From assembly GCA_000750105.3 (NCBI GenBank), contig JPHH03000004.1:930001-994000 (forward strand): 64,000 nucleotides of DNA, given 5' to 3'. This document shows, piece by piece, positions 21,683 through 33,314 of the stretch. The stretch is from Tolypocladium sp. Sup5 PDA-1 (taxonomy: Eukaryota > Ascomycota > Sordariomycetes > Hypocreales > Ophiocordycipitaceae). The notes beneath the pieces were generated by a model. It was not told the origin of the DNA. It did not search any database and saw only the letters and a program-made list of their open reading frames with translations. Each line of letters opens with the position of its first letter. The first letter of the stretch is position 1. Position numbers and translations under genes: made by a program.

Positions 21683-22957
21683 TCACTTCCACGGAATGTC
21701 GTCAAAGGAGACGATGGGCCCGCTGTAGGTGACGGCCTCGGCCTTCTTGGTCACCTTGTCCTGCAGCGTAAAGCCAGCCATTTCAAGGATCGCTGCCCTG
21801 ACGCCCCCCATGCCGCCTCCGTTGCCGAGCTTGCCTGGGCTGTCCATGCCAGCGGATGTGACGTAGATATCCGCCGCTGCGCCCTCGCCCACCCTCCAAC
21901 CGCCTCCAACAGCTTTATCCAGACTCTGCAGCTCCTCGAGCACCGCCTCTGCCATGTTGCTGCACCGGGCGGGCCAGTCGTTGCGGCCCTTGTCCGCCTT
22001 GGTCAGCACCACGAGGGTGCGCGTGTTGGACTCGGCCAGCTTCCCGAGCAGCCACTTGTCCTCGGGCAGGAGCCTCTTCTCCGACGACAGCAGCACCACC
22101 GCGCCGCGAAGCATCCTCCGCCCCTCGAGGTACGCGAGGATGGACGCGCCCCAGCTCGCCTGGCTGCGGAAGCCGTACCCCGGCGTGTCGACGAGGACGA
22201 GGCTGTGGCGCGGCGGCGCCGCCCCCTTGCGCACCAGCTCGCGCGCGACCTTGGGCCGCGGGCCGATGCCGTAGGCGTTCATGAGCGTCGTGTGGCCGGG
22301 CCGCTGGCTGACGCGCGCGGCGCCGGGCCGGCCGACGAGGGCATTGAGAAAGGACGACTTGCCGACGTTGGAGGCGCCGAGGACGACGACCTCCGGGGCG
22401 TGGTCGTTGAGGGCGTGGTGGCGCAGGGCCTCGGCCGAGTAGAGGAACTGGCAGGCGTGCGCAAAGAAGCGCTCTGCGGCGGCGAGCTGGCGGGTTTCTT
22501 CCCTGGTGGCCTTCGTGGTGAGCGGGCGGTGGAGGCCGTGGCGGATGACTTTGTGGGAGGCAAGGGAGCGCTTGTCTGGCGTGACTTCGTGGAGGGCATG
22601 TTGGATGGCTGTCTTCCGATCAACTGGTGATGAAGTGCCGTTATTCCCAGTTGGTTTGTGTGCTTGCAGACCAGCTTTGCCTTTGATGGACGCGGTCTGA
22701 CTGTCGGGCCTGGGCCCTGAGCTGAGGCGTTGTTCTGGCAGAGGCTCAAGCTGCTCTCCGACTTTCCCGTCTTGTAGATGCGTCTCATCGTCATCCAGCT
22801 GTTGAATGCGCCCTCGGGCTCGTCGCATCGCACCCGGGCGCTGTCTTATCCCCCGCAAAGCCGAGACGCAGAAGGGCGCAGACCTCACATGGCCAAGGAC
22901 ACGGCAGGTCGACTTCCGGAGGCTCAGCGGTGCCAGCTGCCTCACGGGCAGCATCAT
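21683..22957 (-). CDS. EngB/YihA-type GTPase, probably mitochondrial (Mrx8-like)
   Basis: Single exon, 424 residues. The GTPase core starts near residue 190: G1 GASNVGKSS, a switch region with RPGHTTLMNAY, G3 VDTPGYGF and G4 TKADKGRNDW. This order and spacing fit the TrmE-Era-EngA-EngB family, EngB branch. Bacterial EngB acts late in large-subunit assembly; the yeast homologue Mrx8 is mitochondrial. The first 60 residues are rich in Arg, Ser and Ala with few acids (LAPLSLRKSTCRVL), fitting a mitochondrial presequence. Residues 60-185 are poorly conserved linker. The start is a tandem ATG-ATG at 22957. It is divergent from the AlkB-like gene. Confidence 0.85.
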   Translation of the reverse strand: MMLPVRQLAPLSLRKSTCRVLGHVRSAPFCVSALRGIRQRPGAMRRARGRIQQLDDDETHLQDGKVGEQLEPLPEQRLSSGPRPDSQTASIKGKAGLQAHKPTGNNGTSSPVDRKTAIQHALHEVTPDKRSLASHKVIRHGLHRPLTTKATREETRQLAAAERFFAHACQFLYSAEALRHHALNDHAPEVVVLGASNVGKSSFLNALVGRPGAARVSQRPGHTTLMNAYGIGPRPKVARELVRKGAAPPRHSLVLVDTPGYGFRSQASWGASILAYLEGRRMLRGAVVLLSSEKRLLPEDKWLLGKLAESNTRTLVVLTKADKGRNDWPARCSNMAEAVLEELQSLDKAVGGGWRVGEGAAADIYVTSAGMDSPGKLGNGGGMGGVRAAILEMAGFTLQDKVTKKAEAVTYSGPIVSFDDIPWK

Positions 22958-23418
22958 ACTATACCATATACTACCGGGGATTTAAGCAATCCATGGCAGC
23001 GACAAGTTTTGAGGCTACGTGGAGGATCTCGTGCCGTGGGTGTTAGTGCGCGGCCGAGACATGATGTCGAGAGTGGACACGGAAAATGTCGAGGCTTATG
23101 TAACGGCCCTCTCCACTCACGAGCCACAATCCGTCCAAGCCGTCTCAAGGCCAGACCACGCATCACTCATTAACATCTTTCAATTTCACGAGATATACGA
23201 CTTGACGCTCTCTTTTCACGCATCTTCCGCTAAAATCCTATCCATCTTCTACACAGCACACTGGAGATTGTGCTTGGACGTTGCGAGCCCAACCACCGCG
23301 TCGGCAAATCTCACTTTACTTGCGCCACCTACGACTCGGACCGTCCGTCTGACGTCTCAACTCACGATATCAGCCGCACCACAACTCGGCTCTTCAACGT
23401 CCCGTCCCACCCGCAGCC
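22958..23418. promoter_or_regulatory. Divergent promoter region, EngB-type and AlkB-like genes
   Basis: 460 bp between two divergent ATGs. No clear TATA box or recognised binding site. Confidence 0.35.
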
Positions 23419-24520
23419 ATGACCGTCAACCTCACCGAACTGGACGCCCACGAGCAGCCGTCCGACGAGATGCGCGCCGAGTTCAAGCACTTCTCCCGCC
23501 TAGAGCCCGAAGTCCTGCTTCAGGACAAGAGGATAGACGACCCCCGGCTGGCGCCAGAGGAGAGCGGGTTTCACACGGCCGGGACCATTACCAGGGAGCA
23601 GATAGCAGAGGCGTTTTCACATCTGGCTCCAGAGTATGGGGCTCATGCTCAGAGCGATGCGCCGATTCTCTTTCACCCCCTCCTCCCAGGTTCGTGTTAA
23701 ACACCACATCTCAGCATATCACAAGGCCTCAACTAACAACCACACGGGCCTCCTCATCGCCCCCTCCCTCATCCCGCCCTCTGTCCAGCCCGTGCTTCTC
23801 GACCGGATGCTCCACCGCGACCTCAGCAACCCAGACCACCAGACCAACATGCACCTCCACTACACCCTCCCCTACCCCCCGTCATCACAGTCCTTCTTCA
23901 CCCTGTCCCCCGACACGCCCGACCTCTTCACCCCCAAAGACCCCTCCGTCCACAAGGCCCTCTCCGCCAGGCAAGTCCTCCAGCGGCGCCTCCATTGGCT
24001 CACCCTCGGCGGGCAGTACGACTGGACGAACCGCGTCTACCCGCCCGCTGCGCCGCCCCCCTTCCCGCCGGACATGCGCGCGTTCCTCCAGGTGCTCTTC
24101 CCGGCCACGTGCGCGCAGGCCGCCATTGTCAACCTGTACAGCCCGGGCGACACGATGATGATGCACCGCGACGTCAGCGAGGAGACGGATAAGGGGCTTG
24201 TGAGCCTGAGCCTCGGCTGCGACGGGCTGTTTATGATTGCGCCCAGCGGGCAACCTGCTCAGGATGACGGCGGTGATGATGCTGATGATGGTGCGTCAGA
24301 GGAAAAGAAATACCTGCTGCTGCGGCTGCGCTCCGGAGACGCCATCTACATGACGCAGGAGGCGCGGTATGCCTGGCACGGCGTGCCCAAGGTGCTCAGG
24401 GGCACGTGTCCGGCTCATCTCGCAAGCTGGCCGGCCACAAAGGATGGCAGCTTCGGCGAGTGGGACGGCTGGATGCAGAATAAGAGGATAAACCTCAATG
24501 TCAGGCAGATGTGGGACTGA
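23419..24520 (+). CDS. AlkB-like 2-oxoglutarate/Fe(II) dioxygenase (ALKBH1-type)
   Basis: Best model: exons 23419-23689 and 23748-24520, giving 347 residues in frame. The double-stranded beta-helix core shows the Fe-binding HxD (MMMHRDVSEE), a distal His (AWHGVPKV) and the 2-oxoglutarate-binding Arg region (RINLNVRQMWD), preceded by AIVNLYSPGDTM. The nucleotide-recognition part carries LHWLTLGGQYDWTNR. The family removes methyl groups oxidatively from nucleic acids; ALKBH1-type proteins act on tRNA or DNA. Conserved HPLLPG at the end of exon 1 must join LLIAPSLIPP of exon 2. The donor GTTCGT and a branch point ACTAAC (23732-23737) are present, but the acceptor reads CACACGG rather than an AG. 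This is a non-canonical splice site, a mutation or a base error. An acidic loop (DDGGDDADD) lies before the second core half. Confidence 0.78.
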
Positions 24521-24709
24521 GAATGGAAACATGACACACCAGGATCACTTCGAGTTTTGTACACCCACTGCTTGACGCTCATCGCTAGAACATGCATTAC
24601 ATCGACAGCCGGCCAGCAACCCCAGCCGCCATCCATCATTCTACCTACCCTCTAGTATACAGCAACCCGTATAAGTATGCAGAACCCGTTGGAGCCAGCA
24701 TCCACCCCC

Positions 24710-27700
24710 CTACGCAAACCCGAATCCCTGCGCATTCTCGAGCGCCATGCCCAGCCGCTCCCGGAGCACCTCCTTGTCCCTGTACTCGGGCAGCAGCAGC
24801 GTCCCGTAGCACGTGTACGCCGTTGGCAGGTGCCCGCCCTCGCCGTCCTCCTCGCCGTTCTTCTGCACCACGAACTGCAGGTTCCGCATGCCCCCGACCG
24901 GTACGCGGTCCGACGCCGTGACGAACTCGAGCAGCTTGCGCTTCATCCGGTCGTCGTACTTGCGGACAATCGACCAAAAGTCCCGGACGGTGTGGTGGGA
25001 GGAGTCCCACCCGACGTAGCGCGCGTATCGCCGGAGTTCCGAGATGTCGATGTCTTGGACGCCCTCCACGATGGACTGGAGGATGGGCGGCGTCAGGAGC
25101 GAGAGAGACTTTGCGTCCAGGCAAGATCGGAAGCCCCGTTCAAAGGCGAGGAACTGCGGCCGCACTGATACATCCGTCAGGTAGTGGATGTAGTCGCTCA
25201 CGTAGTCGTCGCGGTTGGCGTTGGTGACGAGGGGAGCCTCATCCACATCGGCAGCTGCCCGTGACGCCCTTCTCTGCTTGTTGGGGATCCCCTGTGGCCA
25301 GGACGATCTTTTCTTGCTCATCTGGCGCGTCACGTCGCTTCCAAAGGCCGAAACGGAATATTCGTACGTACGGGCAAAGATGTCCTCGACACGCCCATCC
25401 TTCTCGTCCCACTCCAGCAGCGTCGTGAGTCCACTGGCTAGCTCTGGCCAGCCATCAGCGATGTGGTAGAGCTGCTCCACAGGTTGGCCCAGGAGTTTTC
25501 GGTAGAGGGCCTTTGGGAACGTAACCGGCAGTGTCAGGCCATTGTAGACGGCCAGCGACACCAACAAACCCACCATTTCAAACTTCCATTCCTCGACGAG
25601 TGAACCCGGGACGAACCACACCATTCGGGTCCTCTCGTCGACGGTAAACGCTCCGTACCTCGGGTCCAGACACTCCGCAATCGCCATTCGAAAGAACTCC
25701 TGCTGCACGCCGCCAGAGTCAAACCCCTCCTCGCCGCCGTCTTCGCCGAGGTGGATCTTCAACGGGCGAAGCAGCTCTCGTTCCTGGCGTCTCCAGAGTT
25801 GGTCGAATGCATCTCTAATGACACTGTCGCGGCCAATTTCGAGAACCAGGTACTTGGACGACGCCGTCCTCAGCAAGTCTTTCAAGACGTGCTTATGATG
25901 GGGGTTCGTGACCAAGCTGCCCGGGTCGACGATGGCACACATTCGCGTTTTCAGTGAGCTCGACTCTTCAAACGTCCTGCTCATCCTGGAAAAGTTGATG
26001 GAGCGGAAGAAGGATACGAGAGCCTCCGCGCTGAACAAGTACGGGTAGTCCAGCAGGTGATATTGTTGCCTCGTGGATGTGAATGCTGCCCATGCCACTG
26101 GCATCTCCATGGCGTCCAGCCGCTCTGAAAAGTAATCCACGCGGAACTGAACATCTCCCAGAAGGAGCATGTTTCTGTTGTCGTCTGCGACGTGTTAGCT
26201 ATTCGATTCTTTGGGCTGATTTCAGACTGCAAAAACTCACACAATGCCGCCATCAGAGACAAGGCCCCATGAAAGGGGCCGTCGCTGGAAAACTCTGGTC
26301 GCCCGTCCCATTCCCTCAGCAGCACTGCCCTTGCCCAGTCCAGGAGCAGCGTGGGGACTCGGGTCTCGTGCAGCAGGCGCTCAACCGGGGCAAATTCCAA
26401 AATGCGGACTGGGCCAGTGCTCACAAGGTCCAGCTGGCTAAGTAGCGGCCGAAGGACGTCGAGGTCAGTCCCAGTGTCCTTGGCATTGAGGTCGCAATTG
26501 GCAATCTCGGCGAAGCATCTGCGTGCCGTGATGGCACAAAACACCCGTCGCGCCAGCCTCTGGGCAACATCGTTGGAAAAGACGTCTTCGTACTCGAGAC
26601 ACATGGAGGAGGGTTGCCGGGCCGCTGCACCACTGCCGGCCACCACCAGCCCATGGGAGCGGACGCGCGACATTTCGTACAGCGTCTTCGAGTCCGAGAC
26701 ACAAGGAGCCGCCGCCACAAGCGCGTGCAGGCAGATCGACATGACACAGCCTGCCTCAAAGTTGGAGAGAGGTGGCGTGTTCCCCCCAAATAGATTTCCG
26801 GTCTGCGAGCGCACCTTTTTCAGCGACTCTGGCGGCACGAACAAGCTCCTGGCAGCCATCCATAGGCTGTGGAGCACGAGAGTCGGTGCGACTCGGGTCA
26901 TGCGCAGCATGCAATACCATAGAGTTTGCGAGTCGTAGAGCTTGCCGTCTTTGGTGAATGACTGAACCAGAGACTGAGGGTTGCTCAACACGTCAAAGAT
27001 GGTCTGTTCGTTGAAGGCCTTCCACTTTGTCCTGGGAACAGCATGCCCCGGACGGCGCCGCCTGGCTAGCTTGGTTTCCTTGCTTTGTGGTCTCGGGTAT
27101 GTTTCGCTGGCCTGCAGCGGCCCAAAGAATTGCTTCTCCGAGGTGTGGTCTTCTTGAAACGTGTCGCATATGAAGTCGACGACCTCAACGTTGAGCCGGC
27201 GTAAAGACTGCGGCAGAGGGTAGTTGATCCACGACGAGTCCTCTGCTGACGCTTTTTGCTCAACATCTTTCTTGACGGGCGTGTGCGGTCGCCCTCCCCT
27301 AGGCTTGGTGTTTAGACTTGTCGTGTTATCCTCGTCAGAGTTCCCCGTGTCAGAAGATCCCACGTCAACTTCTTTCACGTCCTCGACCGCCGGAGGAGAA
27401 AGGCAGGGCACATTCTCAAAGAACGCCGGCTTCAGCGGTATTTCAGGGACGGTCCGAGTAATGACATTGGGGGCAATTCTCGCCGTGCGCGATCGCTTGT
27501 CGGGATGAAAGCTGTTTAGGGGTGGGTTCTTTGGTGTTTGCTTGGGCTCGTCCTTTGTAGTTGGAGGTGGTAATGGCTCGAGTGACCCCCTCCTATTAGA
27601 GTTGGACGAAGAGGGAGCGCGAACTGAGCCCTTGGAGCCACGTTTGTGTTTCGAGGTCTTTTGAAGAGGCGGCAGTTCGTCAGGTTGCGGAGGTGTTGGC

Positions 27701-28776
27701 TGAGGTTGCCCGTCGTCGTGTTTGGCAGGCTTCGGTATCGGATCGGTTTGAGAACCGTTGGCAGACGGCCGGCGTCTGGTTGTTTGCGGTGACGCGTGCG
27801 CTTCTTGGGGCGCCGAGTCTGGTCCTTGCCCTGTGTCGATTGGGTCCGGACGACTAACCTCGGAGAACTCCTTTTTCATGTATTCGATACCTTGGGGCGT
27901 CAGCCATTCCAACATCTTGAACGTCACCGTGCCAAAAGCGGTGGCGGCGAACGATCGATAGTCCTTGGTAACGTGTTGTTCACGCATGCTGAGCTTGGGG
28001 GGTGGTGTGACATCGTGGTTGTCGACCGAAGAATGGTTGCGATCATCGGCGCCTCCGCCGGTGTGTTCGCTTTGTGAGGTGGATAACGGCGAGCGCTGGC
28101 GCCGTGTAGATTGGGCATGGTTCGGCTTCGAGTCGTCCTTCGGCGTGGACTTGGCCGGTACAGGCGCGCTGCTGACGGGCTTGTGACCCGGAAGCGGCAG
28201 CGAGGCAAATCTGGCAGTGAAGACAAGGGTGTTGGCAGCGGCAGGGGGTTCTTTCGACCGGCGCAGGTAAGGGCAGAGGCCTTTGTCGGGGTTGTCCTGG
28301 CTCGCAAGGTAGACAGCCAGCGTTCGCGCACTCGTCGGGTTGTATCGTCGGATGGGGGCTTTTCCAGCAAGCCTCTTGCGGCACGTGAAGCATGTCGGCG
28401 TCGAGCACTGGGGAGAGGCGCAGCCATTTCGCAGCTGAAACACGTATCTGCGGTCCAGAAGTCAGTAGTGATCACGGCAAACGGTATAGATATGCTCGAG
28501 GCAGACATACCGGTCGACGAGCTGTTGGAAGTCGTGTCGGCGGCTGGCGCGGTGGATGGCGTAGACACGACGGGGGTTCTCGATGTCCTGGACCAGGTCC
28601 CGCAGCTCTTGAGGCGCATCGTCAGGGAGGCGGGCGAAGGGCGCTTCTTGCCAGAGCCCAGCCATCAAGTCGGGCTGATCTGGGGCGTCGCGTCGGCTCT
28701 TCCGATGGCCAGGACGGCCACCATGGTTGGACTCGGGAGCATCGCCGCCAGGGATCGGATGCGTCGAGTGGCTCAT
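24710..28776 (-). CDS. HECT E3 ubiquitin ligase with AZUL zinc finger (Hul4/UBE3A-like)
   Basis: Exons 28776-28511, 28447-26241 and 26184-24710, with introns of 63 and 56 bp; 1315 residues. The N-terminus carries an AZUL-type zinc finger (CASPQCSTPTCFTC, then DKGLCPYL), the module that starts UBE3A/E6AP; intron 1 falls just before it. A Ser/Pro-rich disordered stretch with basic patches follows, then a helical region from about 27200 down. The C-terminal HECT domain is complete, with DSGGVQQEFFRMA in the N-lobe and the catalytic Cys in LPTAYTCYGTLLLPEY near the end. The enzyme takes ubiquitin from an E2 onto this Cys and passes it to substrate. It most likely corresponds to the fungal Hul4 group; substrates are unknown. 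Start ATG 28776 was chosen as the first in frame. The promoter is shared with Rei1. Confidence 0.9.
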
Positions 28777-29596
28777 GGCTGTGGGCTGTCTGGCTGCTTA
28801 TGCGAAGGCCGGAGCGCGGCGCATGCTGCACGCGTGACGTTCTCGGGGTCGGCGCGGAGGGAGGAGGATAGTGATGCAGACGCTTCGAGGCGGACGGATG
28901 TTGAGGCGGACGGATGTTGAGGCGGCTCCAGGAGACGGGAGGTGATGGGAGAGTTGGGATGAGTTGCGCTGACGGATACGGCAGATGCTGGGCCAGGGAC
29001 CAGTTTGTACGCGGTACCCGTCTGCGCGTACCGAAACCACAGCGGGCGCCCACGCGCCACACAGGGCGATCGGTAGCGGGTACGAGGCTGCTAGGGAGCT
29101 GGCCAGGGTGCGCCTAACAGCGCTAGCCGTTGCAGCCTCAGCCCCAGGACTCCATGGCTGAGGCGGCTGGGATCTCGGTGACGTAAGGCGACTGGATGAC
29201 AAACCTAGTGCTGCATGGACCCTGTCTCCTGGCAGAACCCGCCCTGCGATGAGACAGGAAAGGCGGCGAAAAATAGCAAGCACGGGACTGGTGCTCGCTT
29301 CCAGTTGCTGGAGCTGGAGGCATCGAGCACTGCCAGCGATCAACTGTTAGGCGCTGACCGCCCGGGCCTGCCCCGCCATGTTGCACCTCACAGTGACTCT
29401 GCTAAAAAGTCAAACCCCGCCACCAAAATCTGCGTCGCCACGAATATTATAAATTCCTGACGTCTGCATTTCGACACTGCGTCGGACACCTGCGCTTGGT
29501 CGACACTCTCTCGCACTCCCAAACCGCTGCAGCTTCTACTTCAGTCCTGACCCCGTCTATCTACTCATCGAAATCGACTCCTCTCCGTCTGCTATC
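28777..29596. promoter_or_regulatory. Divergent promoter region, HECT ligase and Rei1 genes
   Basis: 820 bp between divergent start codons. It holds the TATA box listed next on the Rei1 side. A GGCGGACGGATGTTGA unit is directly repeated near 28888-28921, in the presumed leader of the HECT gene. Confidence 0.4.
29448..29454 (+). promoter_or_regulatory. TATA box of the Rei1 gene
   Basis: TATAAAT, 143 bp upstream of the Rei1 ATG, in an otherwise GC-rich region; spacing fits a fungal core promoter. Confidence 0.4.
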
Positions 29597-31309
29597 ATGG
29601 CGAGCGCCAACGCTGGGCCCGGCGTATCCGGCACCGCAGCCTCGCATCCGTACACGTGCAACACTTGCCAGGTTGCCTACCGCAACATCGACCTGCAAAA
29701 GGGCCATATGAAGAGCGACTGGCAGTAAGTACCTCTGCGGCGTTGGCGTCGCATCACCGCATGGCGTGGCCTCCCGCTGACAACGGCTCCGTTCACTAGC
29801 CGATATAACCTCAAGCGTCGTGTTGCTTCCTTGCCGCCCATCTCCTCCGAAGTCTTTTCCGAAAAGGTCATCCAGGCGCGCACGGCGTCGACGGCTGAGG
29901 CGGAAAAGGCCTACTTTGAGCGCGCGTGCGAAACCTGCAGCAAGACGTACTACAGCGAGAACGCCTACAAGAACCATCTGCTCAGCCAAAAGCACAAGCA
30001 GAACCTGTCCGCCGCCGGCCAACAGCGCCCTGACGACGAGACCACCTCCGTCATCAGCTCCACCTTCTCCCTGGGCGAGCCGACGGCCGTTGCCCACGAC
30101 GAAGTCGACTCCGACGCCGAAGACGAGTTCAACCAGGTCATTGAGAGCCTGCAAAAAGCCAAGGTGTCGCAGCAGCGGCCCTCTCCCGTCAAGCGGCCGT
30201 CGAACCCCCACCGCGTCCCGGTGGACAAGAATGGCGCCGCCGACGACGAGTCGACGACGACTGGTGGTCCCGAGCCAACCTGGACCGTGAACTCTTGCAT
30301 ATTCTGCAACTATGAATCTCCGACTGCTCCCCTCAACGCCAGCCACATGGAGCGCTTCCACGGCATGTTTATTCCCGAGAAGTCATATCTCGCGGACTTG
30401 GAGGGCCTCATCAAGCACCTTCAGCGCCAAGTTAGCGATGCCCACGAGTGCCTGAGCTGCCGCAAGATGAAGTCGACGGTGTTTGGCGTCCAGACTCACA
30501 TGCGTGACAAGGGCCACTGCAAGATCCCATACACGTCGGAGGTGGAACAGCTGCGGATTGGCGACTTTTATGACTTCAGAAGCACCTACTCGGATGGCGA
30601 AGACGACGACGACGAATCTGACGATGGTACCACGGAAGGGGAGCACGGCGGTGCGAAGCTGGGGCCCAAGCGACAAGAAAAGGTGGTGGCCGCAGACGGT
30701 AAGGAGCTGGATGAGGATGAGGATGCCGATGGCTGGGAGACGGATAGTTCAGTCTCCTCGCTTGACTCTGCCGACCTGACAGCCGTGCCCGCCGAGGGCC
30801 ACATCCACCAGTTTGAGCGCCTCAGCAAGCACCCCCACCACTCGCACAAGAATCCTCGGAATCGTCATCAGGTCGATGGCTGGCACTCTCGCGCGCATAA
30901 GCATGTCCATGCCGTCTTCTACGACGACTACGAGCTGCACCTGCCATCCGGCAAGTCGGTGGGCCATCGCTCAATGAACAAATACTTCCGCCAGAACCTT
31001 AACAACTACCCTACACCCGAGGAGCGAGCAGAGCGCCTCGCCATCGAAGCGTCTGGATCTGGATCAGAGCAGGAGCAGGCCAACGGCGACCGCCGGCTTG
31101 CTGTCCGCGACCGCCGCGGTCGGGAACTGATCCCACGCGGCGCCCTGGGCATGGTTGGTGTTTCGGACGAGAAGAAGCGTGAGGTACGCAAGATGCAACA
31201 ACGTAGCCGGGATTTGGAGAAGCAGCGGACCAAGCGGAACGATTATGCCTACGGGTTGGCGAACAACAACCAGAAGGGCTACTACTACCGCTACGATGGC
31301 GGTGGTTAG
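29597..31309 (+). CDS. REI1: Cytoplasmic 60S subunit biogenesis factor Rei1 (ZNF622 family)
   Basis: Exons 29597-29724 and 29800-31309 with one 75-bp intron; 545 residues. Four C2H2 zinc fingers can be read: YTCNTCQVAYRN with its His pair around the intron, CETCSKTYYSENAYKNH, CIFCNYESPTAPLNASHMERFH and CLSCRKMKSTVFGVQTHMRDKGH. An acidic stretch (DGEDDDDESDDG) and the conserved C-terminal module (FERLSKHPHHSHKN, YELHLPSGKSVGHRS, YFRQNLNNYPT, GYYYRYDGGG) follow. Rei1 binds nascent 60S particles in the cytoplasm, probes the exit tunnel with its C-terminus and helps recycle Arx1. The intron splits the last His codon of finger 1, a position supported by restored frame and motif. Confidence 0.93.
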
Positions 31310-33314
31310 TTGGTTCTTGAGACAACTGCAAATAGAAACGATGATGTCCAGCGAGGATCCACAAAGTACTTTGTCCGTATTACGCAGTGATGTGTTAGCG
31401 ATGTGAGTGATGTGATATGGGTTACCGGCCCCATGAGCGACGCCCGTCCCGCAAGACCAAAATAGAACACGTCCGGGGAGCCGGGGAGGAGCGAGGACCC
31501 CGGGCCGTTCCAGCTTGGCCGGGCGCCGGGTCGAATATCGCTCATGCGAGCCGCACCCAACCACATGGCACCAACGGCCTCGTGCTGGATGCACCCTGTT
31601 AGCCGCTGATGGGTATGAGTTCTCTCATCGGTAAGACCAGCTCCCTGGATGCAACTACACCGTGTGGGGATAGACGATCCGTTTCTTTGCAGTCTGACAG
31701 ATGAATGGTACGCGTTGTACGAAGTAGCAGCAGAATCGTCAGCAGATTGGCTGTCGTTCCTCACCGTCGTTTCTTGGTTTCCTTGACCTGGGGCCGAACG
31801 CAGTTATCGGCGTACTTTGTTGGAAGAGCCGACGTTGTCTGAACGGAGACGCTATTAAGCGCCGGCAGCCATCCCTTCACATGCGTCCGCCAGCTAGTGG
31901 CCAATCACGGCGCGGAGCCCAGGACGGCGCAGTCCAAGAATAGACTGACCAACCCACCGAGGAATCAGATCCACCAACGGGACGAGTCTCATCCGTCCGT
32001 TCACCATCCACTTCCCCTCGGTGCTGCTGGGTGATCGCGGGGCCCATGACCGAATGTTGCGAGGCTGGGATGGGGTAGTTGTCCGGCACACGAAGCAGCG
32101 AGGAGAGGTTCAGTCGGCCTTCTTATTGGGTGCTTTAAGAAAGAGAGAAAAACGTCAATAATCGAGGCTTGGGGGGAGTCGAGAGGAGATAATGCTGACC
32201 TCGTGTAAGTGAAGACTTGCAATACGCCATCAACTGTTGGCCATGATTAAACCTCCATCTCTATCCACAGACATCTTGTACCACCAACTCAATTCGACAT
32301 CCCTGCAAATCAGCCCATCTTGGACATAGGGCCATGGCACGGCATGTACAGAGCCTGTCTAAACGGCAGTATGTAACTGCAGCAGGCCAAGGCACCGTGC
32401 TCTTCCAGGCACTTCGTACTTCGTATCCGCCATCACATTGCATGCTCGCCGCGGCATTGCAGTCATGTTCCGTTGAAGACGGCCCGTCGTGCCGCACCAG
32501 TGCCGCGTGCCAATCATGCACATTCATCTTACATGCCGCGAGTTGCAGAGTACATACCCTGACAAGGGCCATCGCCGCCTGTACTGCCATGTACGAATGC
32601 GTGTAACTTAATATATTCTCGATTGTGGTATTCTCTCACGGCATGTCCTCTGCATGTCTTGCTGTTTGCCTCAAGGAGCCTAGTGCGGTGCATGTACTTT
32701 GCAAGGCAGGGGCATGCAGGTGCCTCCAACGCCCGCTCCAACGCCTGGCCAAGCACATGTCTCCATCCGCATCCCTGTAAACTGCCCCCCTCGACTTCCT
32801 CACTCGCTGCAACCACCACATCACATCGACCATCTGCCAGTCCCCTCCATCTCATCCTGCGGCTGCCCGTCCCGACCATTGTGCCCCTCTCGCGGCTTGC
32901 TGCCGTTTCCCTCTTCGTCGACGGCCCGATCGATAGTACAGTCCAGTGACCGGCCTGCCTGCCGACGCTCTTACGCCCCCAACCCCAACCTCTCACCTTC
33001 GGTCCCGTCAATCAAGCGACGCCCTGGACTTGGCCTCCCCATCGTCTGCTGCCGCAAATAGATGGACTGGTGACAGGGACGGTCCCGGACAGCTTGCAAC
33101 CTGCAGCGGCCCTTGACTCGGCCCAGCGTGGGGCAGACGGCAGACGGCAGACGACTCATCCAATCTCTCTACTCGCCTACGTCGTCCATCCACTCACCAT
33201 CTCACTCCTCCGCGGCTTCTCGTCGCCTCCTCGGCCCGTCGAGCTGCGCATAGGCCCCCGACGAAACAACGCACGTCTGGAGACGGCCCTGAGGCGCCAC
33301 AGCCTCGAAATAGA
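31310..33314. other. Intergenic region, 2.0 kb
   Basis: No supported gene. The motif TACGAAGTA occurs near 31718 and its complement near 32415. The last 600 bases (C-rich, many CCGTC blocks) are probably the leader and promoter of the next gene. Confidence 0.45.
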
